DNA from: Bradyrhizobiaceae bacterium
Lineage (GTDB): Bacteria; Pseudomonadota; Alphaproteobacteria; Rhizobiales; Xanthobacteraceae
DNA: 64,000 bases
NCBI GenBank assembly: GCA_947481635.1
Contig: CANKHJ010000002.1
Coordinates: forward strand, 1 to 64,000
Reading direction: 5' to 3'
The first letter of the stretch is position 1. Every line of letters starts with the position of its first letter. Below the pieces are notes generated by a model. The model did not search any database. It had not been told where the DNA came from and saw nothing but the letters and a program-made list of their open reading frames with translations. Below are positions 9,051 to 19,672 of this stretch, one piece after another. The translations under genes and the position numbers were made by a program.

Positions 9051-9341
9051 CTACCCCGCGATCTTGTCCATCGCCTCGGCGAGTTTCACGTCCATCTCGG
9101 TCACCCCGCCGGCGTTGTGGGTCGAGAGCGTCACGTCGACGGTCTTGTAGACATTCGTCCATTCGGGATGATGGTCCATCTTCTCGGCCGCCAATGCGAC
9201 GCGTGTCATGAAGCCGAACGCCTCGCTGAAATCCTTGAAGGTGAATGTCTTCTCGATCGCGTCGCGGCCGGAAAACTCGCTCCAACCTTTAAGTTTGCTG
9301 AGTGCGGTCTTACGCGCATCGCCGGATAATTTTTGGGCCAT
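9051..9341 (-). CDS. phhB: 4a-hydroxytetrahydrobiopterin dehydratase
   Basis: A 96-aa pterin-4a-carbinolamine dehydratase. It recycles the pterin cofactor after aromatic hydroxylation and acts as a small cytoplasmic dimer or tetramer. The signature EKMDHHPEW (catalytic His-His) is followed by [17 protein letters not shown]. Two ATGs compete, at 9351-9353 and 9339-9341. The inner one is preferred because GGAG lies at the right distance and the protein then begins MAQKLSGD, as relatives do. No phenylalanine hydroxylase gene is nearby. Confidence 0.92.
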   Translation of the reverse strand: MAQKLSGDARKTALSKLKGWSEFSGRDAIEKTFTFKDFSEAFGFMTRVALAAEKMDHHPEWTNVYKTVDVTLSTHNAGGVTEMDVKLAEAMDKIAG

Positions 9342-9413
9342 GTCATGCTCCATACCTGTTCAACCGCGAGGATAGCACGCCTGGTCCGCGGAGTTGGGCA
9401 ATGATGGGCGCCG

Positions 9414-10394
9414 TCAATCCACCTTCGCGCCGGACGCCTCGACCACCGGCTTCCACTTCGCGATCTCGGCCTTGATATAGGCCGCGAACTCCTCCGGCGT
9501 GTTGGTCTCGATATCAAGACCGGATGCAGCAAAGCGCGTCATGGTCTCGGGATTGGCGAGGATTTTACGGATCGCCGCATTGTATTTGTTGACGATCGCC
9601 ATCGGCGTGCCCTTCGGCGCGGCCACGCCGAACCACGCGGTGACGTCGAAATCCGGATAGCCCTGCTCCGCGATCGGCGCGACCTCCGGCAGCGAAGCGC
9701 CACGCGCTTTCGACGTCACGCCGAGCGCACGCAGCGCGCCGCTGCGGATGTGGTTGGTGGCTTCAGGAATGCTGACGAACATCACCTGGATCTGCCCGGC
9801 GATCAGATCGGGCATCGCCTGCGCCGCGCCGCGATACGGGATGTGGATCATCTTGGTGCCGGTCGCGAGGTTGAACAATTCGCCGCTGAGATGCTGCGAG
9901 GTGCCGACACCGGCCGAGCCGAACGACACCTTGTCGGGATTGGCCTTCGCATAGGTGACGAATTCCGCGATCGTCTTGGCCGGGATCGAGGGGTTGATCA
10001 CCATCACGTTCTTGAGCTGCGCCGCGATCGTGATCGGCACGAAATCATTCACCGCGTCGAACGGCATCTTCGCGCCATAGAGGCTGGTGTTGATGCCATG
10101 GGTCGAGACCGTGATCATGCCGAACACCGATCCGTCTGGCGCGCCGCGCGCGATCTCGGCCGCGCCGATATTGCCACCGGCGCCGGTGCGGTTCTCGACC
10201 ACGATCTGCGCGCCGATATGCTCGGGCAGGCCCAGCGCGATGGTGCGCGCCAGGAGGTCAAGCGACCCGCCGGCCGTGGTGAGCGTGATGAGCCTGACCG
10301 GCTGCCCGGCCGGTTGGGCCAACCCAACCGAGGCGGCCGCCAGAACCAGCACCGCCGCTGCCGCGCCGCGCACAATGATACCCTCCTTGGTCAT
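9414..10394 (-). CDS. TctC/Bug-family periplasmic solute-binding protein
   Basis: A 326-aa periplasmic binding protein of the tripartite tricarboxylate transporter family. It has a signal peptide (about 1-26) followed by the Bug blocks VVENRTGAGGNIGAAEIARGAPDG, VSFGSAGVGTSQHLSGELF and IPYRGAAQAMPDLIAGQ. Such proteins bind carboxylates or small organic acids. No TctA or TctB membrane gene is adjacent, so it is an orphan receptor. A strong GGGAGGT site precedes ATG 10392-10394, ruling out the longer upstream frame. Confidence 0.93.
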   Translation of the reverse strand: MTKEGIIVRGAAAAVLVLAAASVGLAQPAGQPVRLITLTTAGGSLDLLARTIALGLPEHIGAQIVVENRTGAGGNIGAAEIARGAPDGSVFGMITVSTHGINTSLYGAKMPFDAVNDFVPITIAAQLKNVMVINPSIPAKTIAEFVTYAKANPDKVSFGSAGVGTSQHLSGELFNLATGTKMIHIPYRGAAQAMPDLIAGQIQVMFVSIPEATNHIRSGALRALGVTSKARGASLPEVAPIAEQGYPDFDVTAWFGVAAPKGTPMAIVNKYNAAIRKILANPETMTRFAASGLDIETNTPEEFAAYIKAEIAKWKPVVEASGAKVD

Positions 10395-10636
10395 TTGACC
10401 TCCCTTTTGCCCTGCGAACGGACTTCGAGGCCAGTTTAAGCGGGGTTTCGCCGCGCGCCACAAGCTCCGCCGAGTTCCAGTTGGGGCAGGCACATTAACG
10501 ACGCCATGATTCCGCGGTAATCCGGGCCTTTCTGCTGCCGATTATCGTTGCGCCGCTCAGCGTCGTGACTATATTGCGCCGCAGCAAGCCGCGGGTCCTT
10601 TCGGACGCCGCGGCCGGCCTTTTTTGGAAACCTCGA

Positions 10637-12463
<1,827 letters not shown>

Positions 12464-12889
12464 TCGCCGGTCGGCCGCTGAGCCGCCGGGCGCGATTCTC
12501 TTCCCAACGACGTTGCCCAATAGCCGGCGCGCCTCCAAGCGCTTCGGTTGCAATAAGATTATTCTACTGTCAAAGGTTGCAGTACTGGCACGACCGCATC
12601 GCGGTGCTGACCTTCGAACGCACCGCACATGTCCGGTCATTAAAGGCAGGACAACGCGCCGCCCCCCGGGGCGGTACCGGCATGGTGATTCGTCACATCG
12701 GGCAAATCGCACGCGTGCGACCTGTCGCGAGAGTCTCAAGAAGCGGCGCGCGCACGGCATCGGCCCGCCCGTCGCAATGCGATTTTTTCGCCGTGGCGCA
12801 GCGGGTTTCGAATCCGGCGTGACCAATAATCCACACCGTTAACCGATCGTTAAAGAGAGGGCTTGAAGGCCGCCTATCGGATTGCTTGT
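12464..12889. other. Intergenic region without recognisable gene
   Basis: About 425 bp between typA and the acetyltransferase. Several open frames exist, but none has family-like composition or a good ribosome-binding site. A relatively A/T-rich patch at about 12549-12590 could carry a promoter. I see no clear terminator or RNA gene. Confidence 0.4.
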
Positions 12890-13408
12890 ATGCGCTCCAT
12901 GAACACCGTTCTGATCGAGGTTCGGCGCGCGAAGGCGGGCGATGCAGGGGCGATCGCCGCCACGCATGACGAGGCATGGCGCGCGGCCTATCAGGGAGTG
13001 ATTCCCGGCCGCGAGCTCGAGAAGCTGATCAACCGCCGCGGACCGGACTGGTGGGATTCGGCGATTCGCAAAGGCAGCCGCATCGCGATCCTGGTGTTCG
13101 GCGAGACCGTCGCCGGTTATGCCAATTACGGCCGCAACCGCGCGCGCAGCCTGTCCTATGACGGCGAGATCTACGAACTCTACCTGCGGCCGGAATTCCA
13201 GGGCCTCGGCTTCGGCCGGCGGCTGTTCACAGCGGCCCGCAAGGACCTCGCCCAGAGCGGCTTGCAGAGCATGGTGATCTGGGCGCTGTCGGACAACGAG
13301 CCGGCGGTCGAGTTCTACCGCGCGCTCGGCGGCAAGGCGGTCGCGCGCTCGTCGGAGCGTTTCGGCGACAAGGTGCTGGATAAGGTCGCCTTCTCCTGGC
13401 AGCCGTAA
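12890..13408 (+). CDS. GNAT-family N-acetyltransferase
   Basis: Acetyl-CoA-dependent acyltransferase of the GNAT fold, about 172 aa, acceptor unknown. The acetyl-CoA pyrophosphate loop is LRPEFQGLGFGRRLF, and the C-terminal part reads ALSDNEPAVEFYRALGG, as in many GNATs. Start choice is uncertain. ATG at 12890 and 12899 lack a clear ribosome-binding site, while TTG at 12863 follows AGAGG with a spacing of only two bases. Confidence 0.88.
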   Translation: MRSMNTVLIEVRRAKAGDAGAIAATHDEAWRAAYQGVIPGRELEKLINRRGPDWWDSAIRKGSRIAILVFGETVAGYANYGRNRARSLSYDGEIYELYLRPEFQGLGFGRRLFTAARKDLAQSGLQSMVIWALSDNEPAVEFYRALGGKAVARSSERFGDKVLDKVAFSWQP

Positions 13409-13441
13409 GCTTTCGCCTTCACGCTGGCCTAACCGCTAACG

Positions 13442-13987
13442 TCAATTCGTAACATATTCCGCTTTATCGACCCCGCACTTGAAGCTGCGCGCCTTCTCGT
13501 CGGCGAGCTTGCGGGCGACCTCGTTCGGGTTGGCCGTGGTCCGCGCGTCGACATAGCCAACGTGACACACGCCGCCGGGATTGAGGCGCGTCACGACCAG
13601 CACGCGACCGCTCGCCTGACGCTCGTCATCGGGCAACATCACGTTCCAGCGCAGGATCGTGGCGAATGGCTTGCCGTCGGCGGTGCGCCATTCGACGGTT
13701 CCTTTATAGGCATTGTTGAATGCCGGAAGGGTTTCGCCCGCAGCGACCTCCTTGTTCGCACGCGGCCCGAAGCTCACCTGCATGCGCTGGTCGCCGGCCG
13801 ACAGCCGCACCGCGATGCCGGCATAACCGGGGCATTGCCACGAGCCATAGTCTTCCTCGACGCGGCTCGGCGTGTGCTTGCAGCCCTTGTCGGCATCGAA
13901 CTGGGTATACGCGTTGGTCACGTCCTGCGCCGATGCGGACGAGGCAAAGCCTGTCACCAGAACGAGAACCTGCAGCAACCTGGTCAT
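13442..13987 (-). CDS. Hypothetical secreted protein
   Basis: A 181-aa protein with a clear signal peptide (LLQVLVLVTGFASSASAQ, cleavage near residue 19). The mature domain has four Cys residues (GCKH, WQCPGY, GVCHVGY, FKCG), which suggests two periplasmic disulfides. No family was recognised. ATG 13985-13987 is preceded by GGGGAGG at good spacing. It is convergent with the acetyltransferase and follows folD on the same strand with an 81-bp gap. Confidence 0.78.
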   Translation of the reverse strand: MTRLLQVLVLVTGFASSASAQDVTNAYTQFDADKGCKHTPSRVEEDYGSWQCPGYAGIAVRLSAGDQRMQVSFGPRANKEVAAGETLPAFNNAYKGTVEWRTADGKPFATILRWNVMLPDDERQASGRVLVVTRLNPGGVCHVGYVDARTTANPNEVARKLADEKARSFKCGVDKAEYVTN

Positions 13988-14068
13988 GGCGCGCCTCCCC
14001 ACCGGCGCTCCGGAGAGCGCAGCAAACTGAACGACTGAACGATAGGTCGCGCGACAGGCCGCCGAGGT

Positions 14069-14956
14069 TCAAACCGACGGCGCGGGCAATCCAATCGCGG
14101 CGCAGGCGGCGCGCACGGTGTTCACCAGCAGGCAGGCGATGGTCATTGGACCGACGCCGCCGGGCACCGGCGTGATCGCGCCCGCAACCTGCAAGGCTTC
14201 GTCATAGGCGACATCGCCGACCAGGCGCGTCTTGCCGGCTTCCTTACCAGGGACGCGGTTGATGCCGACATCGATGACGGTGGCGCCGGGCTTCACCCAG
14301 TCGCCGCGAATCATCTCTGGACGGCCGACCGCAGCGATCAGCAGATCAGCGCGACGGCACACGCCGGCGAGATCCTTGGTGCGCGAATGCGCGATCGTGA
14401 CCGTGCAATTCTCGTTCAGCAGGAGCTGCGCCACCGGCTTGCCGACGATGTTGGACCGGCCGACCACCACCGCATCGAGGCCCGACAGGTTCGGGAGCAC
14501 CGCCTTGGCCAGCATCACGCAGCCAAGCGGCGTACAGGCCGTGAGCGCCGGAAGTCCGGTCGCGAGGCGGCCGGCATTGATCGGATGAAAGCCGTCCACG
14601 TCCTTGGCCGGGTCGATGGTGTTGAGCACTTTCTGCGCGTCGATCTGGTCCGGAAGCGGAAGCTGCACCAGGATGCCATGCACCGCCGGATCGGCATTGA
14701 GCTGTGCGACCAGCGCCAGCACCTCGGCCTCGCTCGCGGTCTGCGGCAGCTTATGTTCGAACGACTGCATGCCGGCTTCGACGGTCTGCTTGCCCTTGCT
14801 GCGGACATAGACCTCGCTTGCCGGATTGCTGCCGACCAGCACCACGGCGAGGCCGGGCGTGAGATGATGATCGCGCTGCAGCCGTGCCACCTCGCCCGCC
14901 ACCTTGGCGCGCAAGTCAGCTGCGATGGCCTTGCCGTCGATGATGGTCGCAGTCAT
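14069..14956 (-). CDS. folD: Bifunctional methylene-THF dehydrogenase / methenyl-THF cyclohydrolase
   Basis: Interconverts 5,10-methylene-, 5,10-methenyl- and 10-formyl-tetrahydrofolate in the cytoplasm using NADP. The protein is 295 aa, a typical length. It shows [16 protein letters not shown] with the catalytic Tyr/Lys, [23 protein letters not shown], the NADP-binding [17 protein letters not shown], and the C-terminal signature [19 protein letters not shown] at 14954-14956. Confidence 0.97.
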   Translation of the reverse strand: MTATIIDGKAIAADLRAKVAGEVARLQRDHHLTPGLAVVLVGSNPASEVYVRSKGKQTVEAGMQSFEHKLPQTASEAEVLALVAQLNADPAVHGILVQLPLPDQIDAQKVLNTIDPAKDVDGFHPINAGRLATGLPALTACTPLGCVMLAKAVLPNLSGLDAVVVGRSNIVGKPVAQLLLNENCTVTIAHSRTKDLAGVCRRADLLIAAVGRPEMIRGDWVKPGATVIDVGINRVPGKEAGKTRLVGDVAYDEALQVAGAITPVPGGVGPMTIACLLVNTVRAACAAIGLPAPSV

Positions 14957-14993
14957 GTCGGTCCCGCTCGTTGACCCTGAGATGGCGCGTGAT

Positions 14994-15329
14994 CTAGCCG
15001 ACCGCCGCGCATTTCACCAGCGCGGCGATCAGCACATTGCTGTCGCCGGTCAGCTTCACGCGCTTGATGCGGGCCGTGGCCCCACTGGCCAACGCAACAT
15101 CGCGCGCCGGAATCCCGAGTGCGTGGGCGAGAAGCTTCAGCAGCGCGTCATTCGCCGCGCCATCGGTCGGCGCTACGCGCACGCGCGCCTTGAGCACAGG
15201 CTGGCCATCCGCGCGCGTCTCGATGCCATCGATCGCGTCGCGACCGCCCTTCGGGCTCAGACGCAGCGTGACGGCGACGCCATCCGCGACCGCCTGCCAA
15301 GGAACCCTGGCAGGAGCCCCGGGGGACAC
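14994..15329 (-). CDS. DUF167/YggU-family protein
   Basis: A 111-aa protein of the DUF167 family: [17 protein letters not shown], then [47 protein letters not shown] at 15327-15329 lies two bases after the YggT stop, and the two form a YggT-DUF167 pair seen in many proteobacteria. Translational coupling with yggT supports the GTG start. The function is not established. Confidence 0.88.
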   Translation of the reverse strand: MSPGAPARVPWQAVADGVAVTLRLSPKGGRDAIDGIETRADGQPVLKARVRVAPTDGAANDALLKLLAHALGIPARDVALASGATARIKRVKLTGDSNVLIAALVKCAAVG

Positions 15330-15331
15330 GC

Positions 15332-15622
15332 TCAGAACACGTTGGGCAGGATGTAGAGTTCGATGATCCGCTGGATCAGGTAGATCAGCAGGATCAGGAC
15401 CACCGGCGAGAGATCGATCCCGCCGAGATTGGGCATCATGTTGCGGATCGGCGCCAGCACCGGCTCGGTGATGCGGTAGAGGAATTCGCCGATCGTCGCC
15501 ACGAACTGGTTGCGCATGTTGACGACGTTGAACGCCACCAGCCACGAGAACACCGCCGAGACGATCAGAATCCAGACGTAGAGATTCAGGGCGAGGAGGA
15601 CGACTTCGAGGATCGCGCGCAT
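15332..15622 (-). CDS. YggT-family membrane protein
   Basis: A 96-aa protein with two membrane helices (about residues 4-30 and 70-90), separated by the family block [27 protein letters not shown]. Relatives are linked to membrane organisation and osmotic or cell-division phenotypes, but the molecular role is unclear. ATG 15620-15622; its stop is followed after two bases by the DUF167 start. Confidence 0.93.
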   Translation of the reverse strand: MRAILEVVLLALNLYVWILIVSAVFSWLVAFNVVNMRNQFVATIGEFLYRITEPVLAPIRNMMPNLGGIDLSPVVLILLIYLIQRIIELYILPNVF

Positions 15623-15824
15623 AGCAGCAGTGTTCCAGATCGGTGCGACGCGCAGATGTACCGGGTCGGAGGGGTCGGAACAAGACGGTAAAGCCACCAG
15701 GGTAAATGGTGGAGCGGAAGCGGAGTCAGTTCGCTGGCAGCGCCACTAACGGACGCCGGACTCGCTCTGAAAGATGTAGACGTTGCCTTGCCCGCCTACG
15801 TTCCTTCGGAACTTCGGCGCGACA

Positions 15825-15891
15825 GCCTTCGCCCTGCGGCTTCGCTGGTCAAGCCTCCGGCTTGCCCAGCCGAAGCCCGCAGGGCGAAGGC
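15825..15891 (-). repeat. Long hairpin directly 3' of tRNA-Ala
   Basis: The arms 15825-15848 and 15866-15891 pair over 24 positions with two single-base bulges. A second short stem, AAGCC-TCC-GGCTT, closes the loop. On the tRNA strand it begins at the base after the encoded CCA. It could be a terminator or processing stem for the tRNA, or a palindromic repeat of the REP type inserted there; no U-run follows. Confidence 0.6.
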
Positions 15892-15967
15892 TGGTGGAGC
15901 CGAGGGGATTTGAACCCCTGACCTCCGCAGTGCGATTGCGGCGCTCTCCCAACTGAGCTACGGCCCC
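15892..15967 (-). tRNA. tRNA-Ala (anticodon CGC), CCA encoded
   Basis: A 76-nt cloverleaf. The acceptor stem GGGGCCG/CGGCTCC contains the G3-U70 wobble pair that specifies alanine. The D-arm region is GCTCAGTTGGGAGAGC. The anticodon stem CCGCA/TGCGG has the loop ATCGCAC (anticodon CGC, reads GCG). The T-arm is AGGGGTTCAAATCCCCT, and the discriminator A is followed by an encoded CCA. The unusual A at position 32 of the loop is a minor oddity. Confidence 0.95.
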
Positions 15968-16006
15968 GCCGAAAGCGCGCAAACAGCGCCATTTCGGGAG
16001 TTCGGC

Positions 16007-16035
16007 CATTTAGGCTGAGGTCCTATGCGTGTCAA
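16007..16035 (-). promoter_or_regulatory. tRNA-Ala promoter
   Basis: On the minus strand, a perfect TTGACA (16030-16035) and TAAATG (16007-16012) are separated by 17 nt. Transcription would start about 33 nt before the tRNA 5' end. The exact -35 box and spacing make this the best sigma-70 promoter seen in the window. Confidence 0.7.
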
Positions 16036-16065
16036 GGACGAGGGTTGCTGTGCTATCAGTCGCCC

Positions 16066-17346
16066 ATGAATGAGTCCGATACGGTCCCCCTGACCGTCCT
16101 GAAACACCCGCCCTTCCTGTTCTTCTGGACAGCCCGCACCGCCGCCTCCATCGCCTGGCAGATCCAGGCGGTCGCGGTCGGCTGGCAGATGTATGAATTG
16201 ACCGGCAGCGCGTTCGACCTCGGGCTGGTCGGCTTGGCGGAATTCGTCCCGCTGATCGCCTTCATGCTGGCGGTCGGCCCGCTCGCCGACCGCTACGACC
16301 GACGCCGGCTGATGCAGTTGTTCCAGTTGCTCGAAGTGGTGTGCGCGGCCGGTCTCGCCTACGGCACCTATACCGGCATCATCAGCAAGGAATTCATCCT
16401 GATTCTGGTGTTCATCCTCGGCACCGGACGGGCCTTCGAGGCGCCGACGTCGAGCACCGTGCTGCCGTCGATCGTGCCGCCGGCGCTGTTTCCGAAGGCG
16501 GTCGCCACCAATTCCTCCGCGACCCAGATCGCCACCATTATCGGCCCGGCAATCGGCGGCCTGCTCTACGCATTGAGCCCGACCCTGGTCTACACGGTGT
16601 GCGCCTCCTGTTTCCTGCTCAGCATCGTGCTGCTGTCGATGATCCGCATCTCGGTGCGTTCCAAGACGCGGGCGCCGCTGACGCTGGCCTCGATCTTCGC
16701 CGGCTTCCACTACATCAGGTTCAACCGCATCGTGCTCGGCGTGATGTCGCTCGATCTGTTCGCCGTGCTGCTCGGTGGAGCGGTCGCGCTGCTGCCGATC
16801 TATGCAAGCGACGTGTTCCATGTCGGCGCGGAGGGCCTCGGGCTGCTGCGCGCCGCCCCTGCCGCAGGCGCGCTGATCACGATCACGATCATGTCACGCT
16901 GGTCGATCCGCTCCCATGTCGGGAAAGTGCTGCTCGGCTCGGTCGCGGTGTTCGGACTCGCGACCGTGGTATTCGCGATATCGACCTCGTTCTGGCTGAC
17001 CATGGCGGCGCTCGCGATTACCGGCGCGGCCGACTCAGTCGGCGTGATCCTGCGCATGACGCTGGTTCAACTCGAGACCACAGACGAGATGCGCGGCCGC
17101 GTCATGGCGGTGAATTCGCTGTTCATCGGAACCTCTAACGCGCTCGGTGCATTCCGCGCCGGCGCGATGGCGGCGTGGCTCGGTGCGCTGCCCGCCGTGC
17201 TGGTCGGCGGCATCGGCTCGATCGCCGTGGCGGTGATCTGGGTGCGCTGGTTCCCGACATTGTATCGGGTGCAGGACTTCCCGCCACAACGAGTCTCGGC
17301 GGACACCGCGGAAACCGCGATGAAGGAAGCCAGCGCGTCGGTGTGA
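16066..17346 (+). CDS. MFS transporter, EntS/MFS_3-like
   Basis: A 426-aa, twelve-helix major facilitator. The N-terminal block PFLFFWTARTAASIAWQIQAVAVGWQMYELTGS is typical of the EntS-like MFS_3 group, and the A-loop motif reads GPLADRYDRRRLM (about 72-84). The C-terminal region has RGRVMAVNSLFIGTSNALGAF. Relatives export siderophores or other small molecules; the substrate here is unknown. ATG at 16066 gives the usual N-terminus; a TTG at 16045 after AAGGACGAGG is an alternative. It is divergent from tRNA-Ala. Confidence 0.9.
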   Translation: MNESDTVPLTVLKHPPFLFFWTARTAASIAWQIQAVAVGWQMYELTGSAFDLGLVGLAEFVPLIAFMLAVGPLADRYDRRRLMQLFQLLEVVCAAGLAYGTYTGIISKEFILILVFILGTGRAFEAPTSSTVLPSIVPPALFPKAVATNSSATQIATIIGPAIGGLLYALSPTLVYTVCASCFLLSIVLLSMIRISVRSKTRAPLTLASIFAGFHYIRFNRIVLGVMSLDLFAVLLGGAVALLPIYASDVFHVGAEGLGLLRAAPAAGALITITIMSRWSIRSHVGKVLLGSVAVFGLATVVFAISTSFWLTMAALAITGAADSVGVILRMTLVQLETTDEMRGRVMAVNSLFIGTSNALGAFRAGAMAAWLGALPAVLVGGIGSIAVAVIWVRWFPTLYRVQDFPPQRVSADTAETAMKEASASV

Positions 17347-17353
17347 CGTCCGA

Positions 17354-18808
17354 TTATTTGCTGAGCGCCTCGATCCGTGCCTTCGCCAGCACGGCGAAGT
17401 CGCAGGCCGCGAAGCGGGCCAGATGGTCCTGATACACGGCGAGCGCCTTGATCTCCTCGGCGCTTTTCCAGTGCGTTTCCGCCAGGGCGCAACCGGCGGC
17501 GGGCGCCGATGCCGGCGCTGCAGCCGCGGCTGGAACAGGAACGAGGACGCCGTAGCGTACGAATTCTTCTGCAATGTTGGCCTGAAGCGCTTTCGCCGCC
17601 GTGATGTCTGCATTGCCGCCGGCGGCGTCGCCCTTTTTCAGCCGGACGATGCCGCGGCCATACTGCGAGTTGGCGGACTTCGCATCGAGCTTCAGCGCCG
17701 TATCATAGTCGGCAATCGCATCATCGAGCCGTCCAAGCTTCAGATGGACCAGACCGCGACTATCGATGGTCGACGACACATTCGGCGCAAGACGCAGCGA
17801 CTCGTTGCAATCCTTCAGTGCCGGCTCCAAATCTCCGGCGATGGCCCGCGCCCAGCAGCGTGAATTCCAGGCTTCAGCCGCATCCGGGGTGAGCCGGATG
17901 ATTTCGTTGTAATCCAGAATCGCGCGGCCATAGTCGGCCTTCGCTTCGAAGGCCGATGCACGGCCCTCGTAAGCTGCCTGGTACTTCGCATCGATCCGGA
18001 GCGCCGCGGTGTAGTCCGCGATCGCGCGATCCGGTGCGTTCATGGCGCGATGGACATCGCCACGATTGACGAAGGCCGGGGCGTAATCCGGATCGATCCG
18101 CAGCGCCTCGGTGTAATCCGCCAGGGCACGCGGATAATCCTTCTTCAGCTCATACGCGAGACCGCGGTTATTGAACGACCGGACCCGTTTCGAGTCGAGC
18201 TGGATGGCCTTGGTGTATTCGGCGATCGCCTGATCCTGCCGGTCGGTCTTCCGGTAGATGTCGCCGCGGTTATGGATCGCGACGGCATCTCGGGGATTGA
18301 GCCTGACCGCCTCGCTGTAATCCGCCAGCGCTCGCACGTAATCCTTATTGTCCTCATAGGCGAGGCCACGGTTGTTGAAGGCGGAAGCGTGTTTGGGATC
18401 GAGCCGGATGGCGGCGCTGAAATCCGCGATCGCGCGGTCCTGCTGGTCCTTGTTGGCATAGGCCATGCCACGATTGTAGTAGACGTTGGCACGGCCCGGA
18501 CCGAGCACGAGGGACTGATCGTAGTCCTGGATGGCGCGGTCGTGCTCCCCCTTCTCGTCATAGGCGTTGCCGCGATTCATGTAGGCGACGGCGAGGTTCT
18601 GCTTCGATTCCTTGCCGGACTGGATCACCGTGGTGCAGCCCCTGATCTGCTGGTCGTCGGTGATCCGGTCACTCTTGCGCTCGCACCAGGTCCACGCCTG
18701 CGATGTCTGCGCCGCGGCCGAACCAGCAAGCCCGGCAAGCGGCGCGAGCGCGAAAGAGCAGATTGCCAAAATCTTCATCGGCCGGAACTGCGCAGAGCAA
18801 GACAACAT
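17354..18808 (-). CDS. Secreted tetratricopeptide-repeat protein
   Basis: A 484-aa exported protein. The N-terminal signal peptide (about ILAICSFALAPLAGLAGSAAAQ) is followed by about ten TPR units from residue 70 to 400, recurring as Y.NRG.AY...D..RAI.DY..A..LDP. An Ala/Pro linker and a short Cys-containing C-terminal domain follow. TPRs mediate protein contacts; no enzymatic domain is present. The start at 18806-18808 is preferred because AAGGGGG precedes it. It is convergent with the MFS gene, with 7 bp between the stops. Confidence 0.88.
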   Translation of the reverse strand: MLSCSAQFRPMKILAICSFALAPLAGLAGSAAAQTSQAWTWCERKSDRITDDQQIRGCTTVIQSGKESKQNLAVAYMNRGNAYDEKGEHDRAIQDYDQSLVLGPGRANVYYNRGMAYANKDQQDRAIADFSAAIRLDPKHASAFNNRGLAYEDNKDYVRALADYSEAVRLNPRDAVAIHNRGDIYRKTDRQDQAIAEYTKAIQLDSKRVRSFNNRGLAYELKKDYPRALADYTEALRIDPDYAPAFVNRGDVHRAMNAPDRAIADYTAALRIDAKYQAAYEGRASAFEAKADYGRAILDYNEIIRLTPDAAEAWNSRCWARAIAGDLEPALKDCNESLRLAPNVSSTIDSRGLVHLKLGRLDDAIADYDTALKLDAKSANSQYGRGIVRLKKGDAAGGNADITAAKALQANIAEEFVRYGVLVPVPAAAAAPASAPAAGCALAETHWKSAEEIKALAVYQDHLARFAACDFAVLAKARIEALSK

Positions 18809-18873
18809 GGAATCCCCCTTCGGCATTCGTTCAAGCTAACCGAAGGTTTGCCGGATGTCAGCGTGTCGCGGTC

Positions 18874-19599
18874 TCAGCCGGCGGCCGCCGGCTGCTTGTC
18901 GCGCGGCTGAACGCCGGCCACCCAGCGGTCCATGAAGGCCGAGAACCACAATTGCCCGGCGGGATCATGCACCGCACGGTCGGTGAAGTGGGTTTCGCGC
19001 GGCCGTGCGCCCGGCAGGGCCAACCGCTCCTGCCCGCGCGTAGTCCAGGTGCGCATCATCGCGTGGGTGACGTCAGGATGGAATTGCAGGCCATAGGCTG
19101 CGCCGTCGAAACGGAACGCCTGGACTGGAAAGGTGTCGCCTTCGGCGAGCAATTCGGCGCCCGGCGGCAGGTCGAAGCCTTCGCGATGCCATTGATAAAC
19201 CTGCTCCGGCCACGGATCGAGCAGGGCGCGTCCATGCGCGGTCGGACGGATCGGGTAGTAACCGATCTCGGCGTGACCATCCGCATGGCCCGCGACGGTG
19301 CCGCCGAGATGGCGCACCAGCAGCTGCGCACCGAGGCAGATGCCGAGCAACGGCTTGCCTTCCTTCAGCGGGACGCCGATCCAATCGATCTCGCGTTTCA
19401 GATAGTCGTCATCGTCGTTGGCGCTCATCGGCCCGCCGAAGATCGCCACGCCGGCATGGTCCTCCAGGGTCTCAGGCAGCGGATCGCGATAGCGCGGGCG
19501 GCGCATGTCGAGCGCGAAACCGCGACGCTCCAGCGCCGGCCCGACGCGCCCCGGCGTCGAATGTTCCTGATGCAGAATGACGAGAATCGGCTTGTTCAT
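18874..19599 (-). CDS. Class I glutamine amidotransferase-like protein
   Basis: A 241-aa stand-alone GATase1 domain, as in YfeJ/GMP-synthase-like proteins. The nucleophile elbow is LLGICLGAQLL (Cys near residue 90), and the catalytic His is in LQFHPDVTHAMM. The oxyanion strand is VAIFGGPMSANDDD. Members hydrolyse glutamine or gamma-glutamyl compounds; no synthetase partner is adjacent. ATG 19597-19599 begins MNKPILVI, the usual fold start. Confidence 0.88.
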   Translation of the reverse strand: MNKPILVILHQEHSTPGRVGPALERRGFALDMRRPRYRDPLPETLEDHAGVAIFGGPMSANDDDDYLKREIDWIGVPLKEGKPLLGICLGAQLLVRHLGGTVAGHADGHAEIGYYPIRPTAHGRALLDPWPEQVYQWHREGFDLPPGAELLAEGDTFPVQAFRFDGAAYGLQFHPDVTHAMMRTWTTRGQERLALPGARPRETHFTDRAVHDPAGQLWFSAFMDRWVAGVQPRDKQPAAAG

Positions 19600-19672
19600 G
19601 GAAGCGAGCAAATCAGCGGGGTAAGGCGAAACTTTGCCTTGAGCGCCCCGGCCGGATCAAGCGCGATTCAAT

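Noticed and set aside
12464-12889. Small genes in the gap after typA
   Set aside because: Open frames there lack ribosome-binding sites and plausible protein composition, and overlap each other on both strands.
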